Part shown: one piece after another, positions 27,301 through 39,772 of the stretch
How the letters are laid out: each line of letters begins with the position of its first letter
Numbering within the stretch: the first letter of the stretch is position 1
From: Poecilobothrus nobilitatus
Lineage: Eukaryota > Arthropoda > Insecta > Diptera > Dolichopodidae
DNA length: 64,000 nucleotides
NCBI GenBank assembly: GCA_947095535.1
Contig: OX352774.1
Location: 2,728,001-2,792,000, forward strand
Direction of reading: 5' to 3'
Notes under the pieces: model-generated
Database searches by the model: none
Seen by the model: only the letters and a program-made list of their open reading frames with translations
What the model was told of the DNA's origin: nothing
Position numbers and translations under genes: made by a program

Positions 27301-29169
27301 GTTCAATATCAATAAAAAAATATATATATATATACATATATAAAATTATGGTCATTATAATGTTTTATTTCTAAATAAAAAAAAAAGTTTCACTATCGAG
27401 AGCACAAAAAAAAAAAAAGAAGGAAATAGTGATAATAAAACAAAAGTGACACTAAAAGTTTATTTGAATTTGAATTAATGACGATTTATGTTTTTTGTAA
27501 ATTACTGAAGGATAAAAACGAAATTTGAACAATTTTATACCTATATATACTTATGGAATAATATTTTTATTTTATTTTAATTTTTTGTTTTTAAAGGTAA
27601 ATTAAATTTTTATAGTATAATTTAATATTAAGCACGTATTTTTATTATGTATAGTTTTTAATACTACTTATAATGAATTGGTAATTAAATGTTTATAGAA
27701 ATGCAGGTGTTTTCCATGAATGAAAAATTGTTGTTGAATTTCGATACTAAAACCTATTCTTTTGGAATTTTCCTCTTAATAAACCTTAAAATTTAACAAT
27801 TAAGAAAATTTTTAGACTTTTAATAAATTTATTTTATGATATCTGTTTATAGTTGTGAGAAATCTTAATTTTAAATTATAGATTGACTTAAAATTAAGTG
27901 GGAATTAATTGAAGTTTTTAAACGGTAAAACTACAGTTTATTAAAATGTTTTTTTTTCTTTCTTAATAAATCTGTTTTATTATGTTTTAATATAATGGAA
28001 AAATATATAACAAGATTTTTTTTCAATTAAACAAGGAAGTGATAAAATAATTTATTTATTTGTTAAGTATGTATATATTTTTTTGGTTTTAAAATTTTTA
28101 TGTATATACATATCTAGTTAGGAAGTTGAATGTTAAAATTATTAATCTTCTTCTCCTTTAAATACCCTATATTCAGGGTGTAGTGATATTATTAACTATA
28201 TGATGAGATTCCTTACGTTCTGTTGTTAAATATATTATTTTGTGGCAATATATTTGTAAGTCAATTCTGACTTTGTTTTTCCTGTTAATAACTGACAGAC
28301 GTGATCTGACCAACGTGTTGATCTGACCAACGTGTAGAAGATCGGGTCCTCCCTCTTTTTCCATTCATTCTTCCTTTCATTACTAATTTCACCATTTTAG
28401 CTGATGATCTGGCAATGTTGTTAAAATATTTGATAGACTTAGTATTAACTAACTTATTTTCTTCAGAAGTCTGTATTTTATGTTAAGTACTTGTTAAGTG
28501 GAAATATTTGGTCGTTGTTGTGTTCATGATAGTTACTCTCAGAACTCTTCAATACACATAAGTCCATAATTCAAAATTTTCCATCTGCTTTCAGATTACC
28601 AGATTTATGGTGGCCCTTTCAACGGTATATGTATCTATGTATTCTATTGGAAATACAAGAACAATTCATAAACCTTGGTTTTGTTTTTTTACTAATTCCT
28701 CTATTTTGCGTTATTTTGATCATTCCCTATAGTTTGTTAATACACTTTTACTATTTTATTTTGGCCTACCAAAGGTTAATTTATAACTTACAATAAAATA
28801 AAATAGGTATTATTCTTAATTTTTACGAAGGCGTTTTATAAATCCATTAGAATCTGATCTGATATACAAAATTAATCCAGCACAGTTATCTTTTTTACCA
28901 AACCTTTATTTCACCTTTATTCAAACCATTATTCTATCCCATACCTAAGGATTTCAATACTCTAATTAAATGAAAATAAATAAATTAACTACTAAATATA
29001 AAATCGCATCTTAAATTAAAATTTGAAATAGAATTAAAATTCATACAATTCTACTGGTTCATAAAAAAAAAGCCTACTTATACTTATTAGTTGCTTAAAA
29101 AAAATTGATGCTTTTTTATATGTGTAAAACTTGTTTAAGTGATCGGTTTGACAAAATTTGCTACAAAAA
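24371..29169. other. AT-rich stretch without recognisable genes
   Basis: Long A-runs and TTTA-type tracts (26139-26162, 26690-26760), an 8-bp inverted pair ATAACAGT/ACTGTTAT near 25306-25325, and a 16-base direct duplication GATCTGACCAACGTGT near 28303-28335. No gene seen. Confidence 0.55.
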
Positions 29170-29440
29170 TCTAACTGATTTCCAGACTATTTAAGTGATG
29201 TTATAAAAAGCATGTTGTTTATACCAGAGTCCGGGCTATTTAGGTGACGTTAGTAGGCATGTTTATACTAAATAAATTTCAGATTATTTAAGTGATCTTA
29301 GTATAGGCATGTTTATTCCAGACTCTACACTATTTAGGTGAAGTTAGTAACCATGTTTATACCCAAGTCTTATTTAGGTGATATTCGTAGGAATGTTTAT
29401 TCCAGAGTTCAGACTTATGTTAACAGGTATTTTTATTACA
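29170..29440 (+). repeat. Degenerate ~45-bp minisatellite, about 5.5 units
   Basis: Units follow the pattern CCAGAGTCCAGACTATTTAG, then GTGATGTTAGTAGGCATG and TTTATA. Successive cores are GACTATTTAAGTGATGTT, GGCTATTTAGGTGACGTT, GATTATTTAAGTGATCTT, CACTATTTAGGTGAAGTT and TCTTATTTAGGTGATATT, then a partial unit near 29400-29440. Units differ by substitutions and small indels, so the array is old. Confidence 0.85.
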
Positions 29441-31204
29441 TTAAATCAAGAAAATAAACATTATATTTAAATTATAATTATATAGCAGAACAATTAAATT
29501 ATTAAAATAAAATAATTTATATTTTAAATGAACAAAATCAATAGACAGATAAAATTTATGTAAATTTTTCAAAATCGAATTGTTAAAAAAAAAATTGACT
29601 TTTCTAATTTGATTTTCTTTTTTTTTTTTGAAAATGAAAATTTTTCACTTAATTTACCGTTTATTTTAATATAAGAAAGGAAAAAAATGGAAAATTTATT
29701 TGAAAAATAAATAAAAAAAAAAATTGTTAAGGAAAATTTGAAATATTAAATGTGGAGAAAAGATAAATAAAATGGTGGTTTTTTTATAGGTATTCAATTT
29801 TTCTTTTTTGCACAATTCTCCACACAATTACTTTTGTTTTATTCTCTAATTTAAGAAAACAAATTTTATTCTGTTTACAGTTTATTTATTTATTTATATT
29901 TTCTTTTTTTTTTTTTAACTTTCGTCCTTTTCTTTTTCGCATTCATTTGGTTATTGATTTGCCACAATTTACCTGGTGTGTTAAAATAATTTAAATACAC
30001 AAAGTATCTATTTTATTTGAACGTGCCTTGGAAACATAATATTCGACTTGGTTTTTATTCTTTACAATCTATGGAAATTCTTGAAAAAAAGAAGAAAAAG
30101 AAATGGAAGATAAGAGCTTACGATTTTCCATAATTTTTCATCATTTGTTTGTATGTTGGTGACTTTGTTAGAGTTATTTGTATTGTTGCGTTATGAATTT
30201 GATCAGGTTTTACACGGTTGAATAAAGTTTTCAGAGTTATAACGAACATTTTTTAAAAAATATTTTTACATTTTTTTTTTTTAATATGTTTTTGCTTTGC
30301 ATTTAAATTTGATTCTTTTAGTAAACAAAACAAAAAATAAGTGAAAAAATTTTCTAAGGGAAAAAATTGATAATACATAACTAACGTAAATTTTCCGTTT
30401 GTGCGCTAATTTGTAAGAAAATTATACACTAAATCTTTAAAAAGAAAAATTTTCTCTATAAATAATATATTTGCTATCTCCTTTAAAATGAGCTAGGAAC
30501 TAGGATAACTTATATATGCAAAAGGATAATTGAATATTTTTTGACCACTTTTCACTTCGTTGCTTGATTTATCATTATCCTTCTTTTTCAAGTATGTCCG
30601 CGAAAATATTGTCATGTTGACAATTGTGTATTTATAAAGAAAAGAGTGAAAAGAGTAACTACTTACATATAAGTACTTAATAGAAATTGATTTTTTCTTC
30701 TTTAAAACGGCTTAGAATCTTTTAAAATCATCCACGGTTATTAAAAAAACTAAAGTAAACTTTTTTCTTATTGTAATTTGTCTAATCTTAAATGTAAAAT
30801 TTTTCTTAGTAATTTCTAAAGATTTTTCTATATATTTTTATTTTCATATTTTATCTATTTCTTCTTGTGGTGTATAAAACGCCACAACACCCAACGCAGG
30901 ACTAAATTACAATTAAAGAAAGTTTTATCTTTTCCTTAGGGCATTTTGAAATTTGCCCATCGTTTAAAAATTAAATGAGAACCAGATACACCAAGAGAAT
31001 TTGATATTTAATCCCATTAAATTTAAATTGTTGTTGTTGTTCTTATGGATGAACAGCACTGGAGGGTGTTTTAATAAGTAACAAAACACGAATGAATGAG
31101 ATTTTATATAAAAAATAAATACAACTTTTTTTTTTAGGCAAAATTACTAAGGAAGGCAAAGGGTTTCAAAATTTGTTTTCATTTATTTTATAAAGTTGGT
31201 GGCA
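29441..31204. other. AT-rich stretch without recognisable genes
   Basis: Homopolymer-rich, with short less biased patches near 30590-30630 and 30870-31080. No gene or repeat family recognised. Confidence 0.6.
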
Positions 31205-31845
31205 TAACGTTTTCTCGGTAAACCGACAAAATCCGTATTTCCAAAATCCAAATGAAACAAAATCCCTAATATCTTAAAAATTCTAATTCCCAACATCCAA
31301 AATTAAAAAATCCAAATTTCAAAAACCCAAAAATAAATTCACAAAAAGTGCAAATAAAATTACAAACGGCGACTCCACTTATAAAAAAAACGCAGTAAAA
31401 TTATGGTATTACTTACCCTTAGAATAAGTAAAAATTGAATTTGTAATATCAAAGTTGTGTTAAAATTAGAATTTCATTGGATAAACAAAGTAGAATGTAT
31501 TGTTTTTAATAAATTCTTTTGTATTATTCATTATTGATAAATTTATTTATTTTTTCTTAAATCAATTTATCAAAACGATTTTAAAAGATGGATCCAACTG
31601 GACAAAATTTAAACATAAAAAAAATCATACTAGGTAATAAGTAAGTATAAGATTTTTTTTTTATGTTTGAATTTTGTCCAGTTTGCGTTTTTGAATTTTG
31701 GATTTCGAGAATTTTGCTTTTGAGAATTTGGCTTTTGAGAATTTGGATTTTAGGAATTTGGATTCTGGAAATTTGGCTTTTGGGAATTTGGGATTTGGAT
31801 TTTTGAATTTGAATTTTGGGATTAGGAATTTCGTCATAGATCCGT
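31205..31845. mobile_element. Fold-back-like element 4 (15-bp words)
   Basis: The left arm (31225-31345) repeats words such as AAATCCAAATTTC, AAATCCCTAAT and ATTCCCAACATCC. The right arm (31686-31832) is the inverse, organised as about seven tandem 15-bp units of type GAGAATTTGGCTTTT. The inner 31596-31683 segment is a long palindrome. The centre (31350-31590) is unrelated AT-rich DNA. There is no coding capacity. Arms of short tandem repeats in inverse orientation are the hallmark of fold-back elements, but I do not recognise a known family. Confidence 0.65.
31596..31683. repeat. 88-bp palindrome with ~37-bp arms
   Basis: AACTGGACAAAATTTAAACA onward at the left is the reverse complement of the segment ending TGTTTGAATTTTGTCCAGTT at the right, with few mismatches and a loop of about 10-15 bases around 31634-31646. 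It adjoins the right arm of fold-back element 4. A pre-miRNA-like origin cannot be excluded but the setting suggests a transposon part. Confidence 0.8.
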
Positions 31846-33579
31846 TTTTTTCTTCTTAATTAAAACCTTTAATTTTCTTAGGATTTTTTTGTTTCTTACC
31901 CTCAAATTTCATTGATATTTAAAACATTATAAGTACTTAAGAGCAACAACATTTCTTTTTTTTTTTGTCAGAATAAATCTTAAACTTATAGAGCAAGAAG
32001 GTTAAAGATTTTTGGTCAACATAATATCATTTAAATTTCTTTAGGTTTTGAAATAATTTAAAATAAAAAATTAGAAATATATTTTTTTTGAATTATCTAA
32101 CATTCTGTTTTTTTTTTGTTTTGTTTTTATTGTCTTAATTTTGCAGTTTTTTTGTTTTTTTTAAGGATCACTAAAAATGAAAACACAAAAATAAATATCA
32201 TACCCTTGTTTTTAATTTAAATGAGAACTGAAGAAATTGTTTTAAAAAAGAAATATGATAATTTTAAAAAAAATTTTTACCAAATGCTAAAAATATTTTC
32301 TAATAAGAATATTATGGTAGAGATACAAAAAAAGAAGAAGCATTTTCGGCATTAATTGAATCGATATGGGTTCATTATTAACTTTGCATAATATTTTTAC
32401 GTAATTTGAAAAAATATTTAAGGATATGTAAGATAAGAAAAATTTCTTACATACTTAACTATTTATTAGTTTTTTTAAATTTTTTACAAAGAACATTGGC
32501 TTTTACATGATAGTTAAAGAGAGAAAATTCGGTATAAGTATATAAGTATGTATATATAAAATACTTATAAATATAGTTATACTTATATATATATATAACA
32601 CTTTTCTATTTCATAATCAATATTTAAAAAAGACGATTAAAAATAATTTTGTAGTTTCTGGAAGTCAACAAACACCTAGAAAAAGTTCCTTTTGTAAAAT
32701 TCCCTATATGTTATACTTTTAAAAAATCTATTTGAGTATAATCAATTATTATATTATAATAAGTATATATATATATACATAACATATATACGTATAAGGA
32801 CTACTAATTATAGAAAATTTAAAAAAATTTAAGAAAAATTTAATTTTTGTATTTTGTATTTTTTTTTTTACTTATATTCTATTTTAAATTCTAAAAATAA
32901 TTTTCTAAGGATATTTTACATATATATATATATATATATATATCGATAATAATATATATAATAATTATTATTATTTTATTTAATTATTATTACTAAAGTA
33001 CTAAAGTATGTGTATAAGTAGATGTACTTAAGTATATATATTTAAGTATACATGAGAATGTGTATGTTACAAGAATGTTTTTTTATCTGTAAATACATTT
33101 CTAGATTCTATAATATATATAACATTATTTTAATAAAAAAAAATATTAAAAATTATCATTATCCTGTTTAATATAATTACAACAACAACAAAAAAGCATC
33201 CCATTATAAAAGAACCTTTTAAAATCTCTTTAAAAAAAATTGTACTTGGTTTTTAACATTAAATTTTATTTATTTTTTTTTTTTTGTTGTTATTTACTCA
33301 TTAAAAGCAATAATTATTTTTTATTTTAATTTTTTGGTTTTTCTTCCTTCTTTTTTTTATTAATTTGCTTTTTTAATTGAATATTTATTTAAATTTTTTT
33401 AATTAAATTCTTTAATTTTTAATTGTTGATATTTATTATAGCTTAATGTACCAATTTTAAATCATTTCATTTCAAAATTCAAAAGAATGACTTAAATTTT
33501 ATCATTTTTTAAAGAATTTTCAATAAGTACATATACATTTAGTTTTGATAATATAAAAAAAAAATAAAATCTGATCTTC
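31846..33579. other. AT-rich stretch without recognisable genes
   Basis: Homopolymers, (TA)n at 32920-32943 and ATT repeats just after it. No gene seen. Confidence 0.6.
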
Positions 33580-33854
33580 TCAATATCTACAAAGCGTTCG
33601 AATACGGCCTAAAATGAATTATAATTGAAATATTTGTGGAAAAGCTTCTAAAGCGCCATTGGGATTTCTCGATAAAGTGCAAAATAGATAGCAATTCATT
33701 TTATATAAATGATCCCAATATTACCTCAACGTTCTCTTCACTGGATCTCCGACTTTTAGTAGGTTCTCTTACTCTGTTTTACAAATATTTAGTAGTAGTG
33801 GGAATTTTTTCCGACGAAATAAAAAGTCTATATTTTCCACTCAAGATTTTGTAA
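33580..33854 (+). pseudogene. LINE reverse-transcriptase C-terminal fragment (Jockey/CR1-like)
   Basis: Two frames together read as one decayed protein. Frame 1 (33608-33688) gives PKMNYN, a stop, then NICGKASKAPLGFLDKVQNR. Frame 2 (33708-33854) gives NDPNITSTFSSLD, then VGSLTLFYKY and SDEIKSL before a stop. The order PKMxYN, GKASK, LLDKVQ, NDPxI, SSLDxR, SLTLFYKY is that of the conserved tail behind the reverse-transcriptase domain of Jockey/CR1-type LINEs. At least one frameshift and two stops make it a pseudogene. It ends abruptly just before DINE-like copy 3. The first block aligns with the fragment at 20901. Confidence 0.8.
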
Positions 33855-33889
33855 AGAGAAGGAGATTTTGAGATTCCCTATTTTTTTGG

Positions 33890-34970
33890 TTGAGATCCGA
33901 CCAAAACTTCGGGTAGCTTTCGAACACCTAACTTTTAGATCCCATTTTTTTTGAAAGGGAGCCATAAAATTTCAACTGCTGATGTAGATATCACAAAAAT
34001 ATTAATTTTATTATTAACAACTTTTTTCTGTAGCCCCACCCATTACGCAGCTACAGCTCCCCAAAGTTCAAAAAAGCTCTAAATTTAAATTATTATAACA
34101 CAAGTTGTATTAGGTATATATTCAATTTGAAAACGGCAAACGATTACTGTTTTTATTAGCTTTAAAAATATATATACAATAAATATATATTTCTGGCATA
34201 AGGTATCATCTTAATTTACGGTTATGGTTACGGTTAATTTAGGTGTCTTAATTTACTCAAATTTTTCAAAATGCTTGATTCCTTCTATCTTCCAAACGGT
34301 TACAGGTAGAAGCTTGAAGTTTTGAGAGAAGTTAGGTCTTTGGAAATAAGTATGAGTCATTTCAGAAAATATTTGTATCGCCTTCCGTTTCGGAGCTGTA
34401 AGGGGTCAAAACTATAAAATTTCTTATTTTTAAACACCTGTAACTTAGGCACCTGTACACAATATTTTTCTTTGGCAAGATATAAAAATTAAAGCTCCAG
34501 CAATATATTTTTACGTGTATTAAAGGTTTATTTTAATTGTATAGGGTTTCAAAGTTACAGTCCGCTAAAAAAAAGCCCTATTTTCAGATGTATGTATCTC
34601 AGGCTCTGCGTAGTATTTTTACAATTTAAAAACACTAGAAGACCGCAAATTTTGTTATCTCCATAAAGCAATATGAAAATTATGCAATATTTTGTAATTT
34701 ACTATTTAAATTTACCGTTATATTAAAACCAAATTTTGGTCATTTATATGATCGTTATGTGGAAGGTTAGAATCTACTTTTGAAGAATGTATAAACATAT
34801 AGTTTGAATATATGTACGACCAATACTTCTAGAAAATATAAAATTCTCCCAAACTATTTTAAAATACTAAAATTTTAAAAAAATTTTATAAGCTATGAAG
34901 ATACTAACAGTTCGTACGGGTATCTAAGAGTTGGCTAAGGCAACTGTATTCTTCCTCGTTTTTTTTTTAA
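33890..34970 (+). mobile_element. DINE-1-like element, copy 3 (long form)
   Basis: Shares with copy 1 the block CGAACACCTAACTTTTAGAT through AACTGCTGAT and ATATTAATTTTA, and the terminal TTCGTACGGGTATCTAAGAG, AGTTG...CAACT stem, TTCTTCCTCGTTTT. The characteristic 5' start block seen in copies 1 and 2 is missing, so it is 5' truncated next to a LINE fragment. It contains extra middle blocks, one with AACTTAGGCACCTGTACACA (about 34442-34465) and one with AAAAAAAGCCCTATTTTCAG (about 34567-34600), which recur in another order in copy 4. Confidence 0.65.
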
Positions 34971-35005
34971 ATAACACATAGCTATATGGCCTCGTCCTTT
35001 AGTGA

Positions 35006-35280
35006 AGTTTTACGGCGCTACAACTTTTTCTCACATTACCTGTAATTGTCGCTTCTGCCGAAAGATCCTTCTCCAAACTAAAGATAATAAAAAATTACCT
35101 GGCTAGGATCGATTAAAATATATGGCATTGCTGTCAATTGAAGCTGAAGATTCAAAAAATCTCGAAATAACGCAATTAATAAACGATTTTCAATCGGCAA
35201 AAAGAAGAAAAAAAATCATTTGGCAATATTTAAATTGTTATGAATACCAAAAAATTTATTATATAAAATATAATTTTTAG
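35006..35280 (+). pseudogene. hAT transposase C-terminal fragment
   Basis: The first frame (35006-35116) reads FTALQLFLTLPVIVASAERS then FSKLKIIKNYL before a stop. A second frame (35110-35280) continues RLKYMALLSIEAEDSKNLEI, TQLINDFQSAKRRKK and ends at TAG. The ASAERSFSKLKxIKxYL...LALLSIE signature is the C-terminal dimerisation (hATC) region of hAT transposases, of the ZBED/ZMYM-like type. The spacing between NYL and LLSIE is a few residues short of the usual form, consistent with a deletion plus frameshift. Nothing upstream of 35006 is recognisable (TGA in frame at 35003), so only the 3' end of the element survives, directly downstream of DINE-like copy 3. Confidence 0.85.
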
Positions 35281-35344
35281 TGAAACGCAAATTTCTGGCT
35301 TCTTTTTTTAACTTGTGTGGCGGAGTGGGCGAAAAGTGAATTTT

Positions 35345-35379
35345 TGCCTAGGGGCGCAATTGTCGTAGTTTCACCACTG
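35345..35379 (+). mobile_element. hAT 3' terminal inverted repeat
   Basis: Read on the minus strand this is CAGTGGTGAAACTACGACAA followed by TTGCGCCCCTAGGC, a typical hAT terminus beginning CAGTGG. It lies 65 bp after the transposase stop codon. The matching 5' terminus is absent from the window, so no target-site duplication can be confirmed; the 8 bases after it are GCTCGTAC. Confidence 0.7.
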
Positions 35380-35399
35380 GCTCGTACTACTCTTGTTTA

Positions 35400-38300
35400 G
35401 AGTATAGGTGGGAATCATCAAAACCCAGCTATACTCGTAAAAAAAATGTAAATACAAAATAAAATTTTGTTAAGTAATTGATGTTTAATGTGACGAATTA
35501 TGAATGATTTCTACTTGTCGCAGTAAAGTCATCTTAATATTGTTTCGGTTACTATATTATTACTTCTTTTCTTTTCTTTTGTTCTAGGCTTTATTCATAT
35601 TATAGTCAGAAGCTAGTCATTTAATAGTTCGTATTATAACATCAAAGGGCGTTTAAATGCCTTTTTTTTTAATTTTTACGCTTGGATAGTTTTAGATCCT
35701 TATCTAATTAAGTATATAAATTGTGTCTAAGGTTCTCCTTTCACTTTCGGAATATAGGTATCTTCATTTTTAAACTTTACTATTTAAGTAACTAACTACA
35801 TATAAGATATTTTAGATTTTAGTGTTTTAATTTTTAAAATAATTTCATTGCTTTTCTGCTGAAAAAAAAAAAATTATTATGATATTGAAAAAAGAAAATA
35901 ACTATTCAAAATTATTTTCGAATCTTTTAAATAAATAAAATATATACTTCTAGAAACTATAAGTAGTTAATACTAATGTTTTCTAATTTTAAACATTGAA
36001 ATTTTAAGTACTTAAAACAATTCGTTAAAAACAGTACAAAAACTTTTAAAAAAAAAATAAATTTTACTCTTTTTTCCCGGAAGAAATTAAATTAATATTT
36101 AAATAACGTGAAAGTAACAGTATAAGTATATATGTATCTACTTTAAAGGATAGCGAAAAAAAAATTAAAAAAAATATTTTATAGTTAAGTATATGTATAT
36201 ATATATATAGATTATCCAAAGTCATATAAATATTTAATACACAGAATGTCTCTGACGTCAATCAATACTCATTAAATATTTATTCAATTTATTTTTAAAT
36301 TATCTTTTAAATATGTTTTTTTTATACATGAATGTACACATATACTTATGTGCATATATGTATTTGATAATAAAATAACGGGAAGGAGATCCAATTTCGA
36401 AAAATTTTCCTAAAAATAAACTTATTTCATTAAATTTAACTTTTAATAGGATATCGAAACAAAAATCTTGTAGTTTCTATACTTTTTTTTTTTGTTACAT
36501 GAAATATCTCTAAATCCTATATAAGTATACGCAAACTGTACATTGTATTATATCCTTGTAACTTATTATAACTAGGTATAGCTGTACATTTTATCAAAGC
36601 AATCTATGGGTACTTCATATACTTTATAGTTCGTACTAACTAGGTATACAAGAACGCAAAGAAAAGAATAAAAGATAGATTGTAGGTATAGGAAGTAAGT
36701 GTTCAAAGACTAGAAGTTCAGTGTTGTTTTTATATTTATACATAAGTACGTATTGCTTGAATATGTATATTTATTACTTAAATATGTATATATATACTTA
36801 TATATAAGTATATAATTATATTTTATAAATTTTAAATAGAATTGTTTTAAATGCAAAAAAAAAAAAGAATTTTAACAAGAATACAAACTGTTCTATTGTT
36901 ATTGAAATTCAATTTGATTTACACATTTGTATATATACATATCTACAAAAAATTACATATGTATCTTTACATATTAATATACATATACCTATGTATTAAA
37001 AAAAAAAATTTTTTAATTTTAAGGCTTTCATTTAAATATTTCTGCCAATTTAAACTTGGTAGTGGTATTAGTTATATGGGTCTCTTGTAATACTAGTAGA
37101 TTATCAGCTTCATTTTTTTTAATTCCTATTATCTGATATCTTTTACTGTTTAAATAAGTAGATAAAATTAAAAATAAAACTTTTAAAGATGTTTCATATT
37201 TACTTATTTATATCTTCAAATATACTTATTAGATACAAAATATTTTTTTATTTTTTTTTTCTTGCAACTTAGTATCTGTTTGTATTTAAGATCTTGGATT
37301 TTTAGTTGATTTGAAATAATTTTCTCCATAACTATATTTCATTTAATTTTTAGAAACATTTTTAATTGAAGGTCCTAGCATTTAAATTGAATCTACTTAT
37401 TAGTTAGATTTTAGAGATTTTTTTTTTCCAGAAATGAAATGAATAGAAGTTGAAATAAATTTTCTTTTAATTTTTCCAAATAAGCAGCTGTATACTTAAG
37501 TATAAGTAACTTGTTAATTAAATTTATGTATTTCAGTACTGAACAGTTATAGTATGGTAATATTACAGATAAAATAGGATATTAAATCTGATATACTTAG
37601 TCTGATGTATACATTTGCATATACTTAAGTATACTTAAAAGTATTTAAATTTTTGTTAATAACTTGATTTAAATAATATATCAAAAACCATTATGAATAT
37701 TTGTCTAATATTTAAAATAAAACAAAAAAAAAACAGAAGATAAAAAAAAGGATGTGGTAAAATATTTATTTTTGAATAGGTATCTATTAGATACATGTAC
37801 TTATAATGTATATACACATAGTTACTTAACTAAATGCAGAGATATCTAAAAATTATCTGTTGGATATTTAAATATATTTAATGTATACATTTACACATAT
37901 ATATACATTTTTCTATATTATTAATAGAACTTTGTACGTTCCTAAATAAACTCACGTATGTTACATAAAAATTTACAAAGTAAAAACAAAAAAAAAAACA
38001 TAAAAAATGTATAAACAATAAAAAAAAAGAAAAATTATTGCCATCATTATTAAGTATTATTGTATTGAACCCTTAAGGACATACATACACTCATACCTAT
38101 AAATACATAAAACAATTTTGTTTTGTTTTAATAACATCAAAAAAAAAAAATCAACGAAAAACATAAATAATCCTTATATATCTGTATACATATATATTAT
38201 ATAGAAAAACATAGAGAACAATAAAATAAAGGACAAATAAATATTTTCGTGTATTTAAGCTATGAACTGCTCCTTTTTGATCTTTATCAAAAATAATAAA

Positions 38301-39764
38301 AAAGAAAAATAAAAAAAAAAAAAACAATAAAAAGGAGAAAAAAAAAGCAGAAAATCTTTAATCAAAAAGTCAATTTGTTATATTGGTGACCTCAAGGTTA
38401 TACGCATAATCAACTTTTTCTAAAATATTTATTTATTTTTTTTTTGATTTAAACCTACCCCTAACTTTAATCTTCCTTTCAATTTTTTTGTTTTTTTTTT
38501 TTTCTAAATTTTGTTGCTACGGGTATAATTATGACATTTTTTTCTCTTTCCAGCAGCAAAAAACTTCAAAATCAAAAATAAAAACACAGGCGCAGGCAAT
38601 ATTTTCTTATTGTTTTATTTATTTTTAGGTTCTGTTTTTTATCGGAAATGAAATATTTTTTAGTAATTGCTTTAACAACAAAAACAGAAGAGTTTTTTCT
38701 AATTTGTTTTCTCTTTCTCTCTTTATGGCGATATATTATATTAATTTCTCTAATCTAGAGTATTCAATTTTATTGACTTTTATTTGGTTTTTTGCTATCC
38801 TATTTTTATATACTTACTTATATATTTTTAAATGGTTAGTTAAATTACTTTTAATATTTTTATCTTGATTTTAAGAATAAATAGTTTTTTTTTTCTGCAA
38901 ATTTATAGAATATTTGTGACTTTAATATAAAAACCAAATATAAATTTGATAGTATATTTAAACCATAATAAGTATGTGTAAGTGTAATACAGAAATAAAA
39001 TGAAAGAACTTTTTGCGATAAAAAAGTCCTTAACTCCAATTATTGCTTCAATTATATTTCCTTAAATGCATAAAAAGAAATTTTTTTTTTAAATTTTGTT
39101 CGGAAAAATTTAATTTTTTGATTGGTGTAAAAATGATTCCGAAGTTCATAGTAATACGGAAGGTTTTTTTTTGTCTAAAGAGTGAAGTCCTTTATTTGCA
39201 ATCCTTTGTTTGATAGATTCTTTAGCCCAATTTATATTATAAGTTATCCGAAGTAAAATAATATGAAGTTTATAAATTTCTTGCAAAGTAATTCAAAAAA
39301 TTTCCTTATTATTTGAATACTTATAATGTAGGAGGAAATTGTATAATATGTAGTTACTAAACCTTGGTGCCACTAACAAGACTTAGTTGAGTGTATTTAA
39401 ATAAAAAAGAAGTTTTAAGTTGAAATTCAAAATTAAAAAAAATGGTGTTTATGTCTTATTTATTACAATTTCCATTTTTATATATTATTAAATACATATA
39501 TTATATAGTTACTTAAGATTCGATTTTAATTTATAACAGATATACTCATACTAATTAAAAATATATTTGGTTTATTTACTTACAGGTAATTTGGAATTTT
39601 ACTACCTTGATTTAAATAAATATGTGAGTAAGTTAAAACAGCGCTATTATATATACTTATATTAATATATATTGTCAGTAAGTTAGAGTAATACCATACC
39701 TAAATAATATACAGCTTATACACATTAATAGTTTTTATATATAGGTACTACTTATATTTTGCTT
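35400..39764. other. AT-rich stretch without recognisable genes
   Basis: A 9-bp inverted pair GAGTATAGG...GCTATACTC flanks 35400-35437. The rest is homopolymer- and TATA-rich DNA with frequent AAGTATAT/ATACTTA words. No gene seen. Confidence 0.6.
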
Positions 39765-39772
39765 AAGACTGA

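Noticed and set aside
28290..28460. ILADDLAML read near 28405, resembling a reverse-transcriptase ADD motif
   Set aside because: Only this short motif fits; no other reverse-transcriptase block could be placed in order around it, so it is probably chance.
34910..35387. GTTCGTAC (34910-34917) against GCTCGTAC (35380-35387) as a hAT 8-bp target duplication
   Set aside because: The left copy is part of the conserved DINE-like end, also present in copy 1, and is followed by the rest of that end, so it does not border the hAT element.
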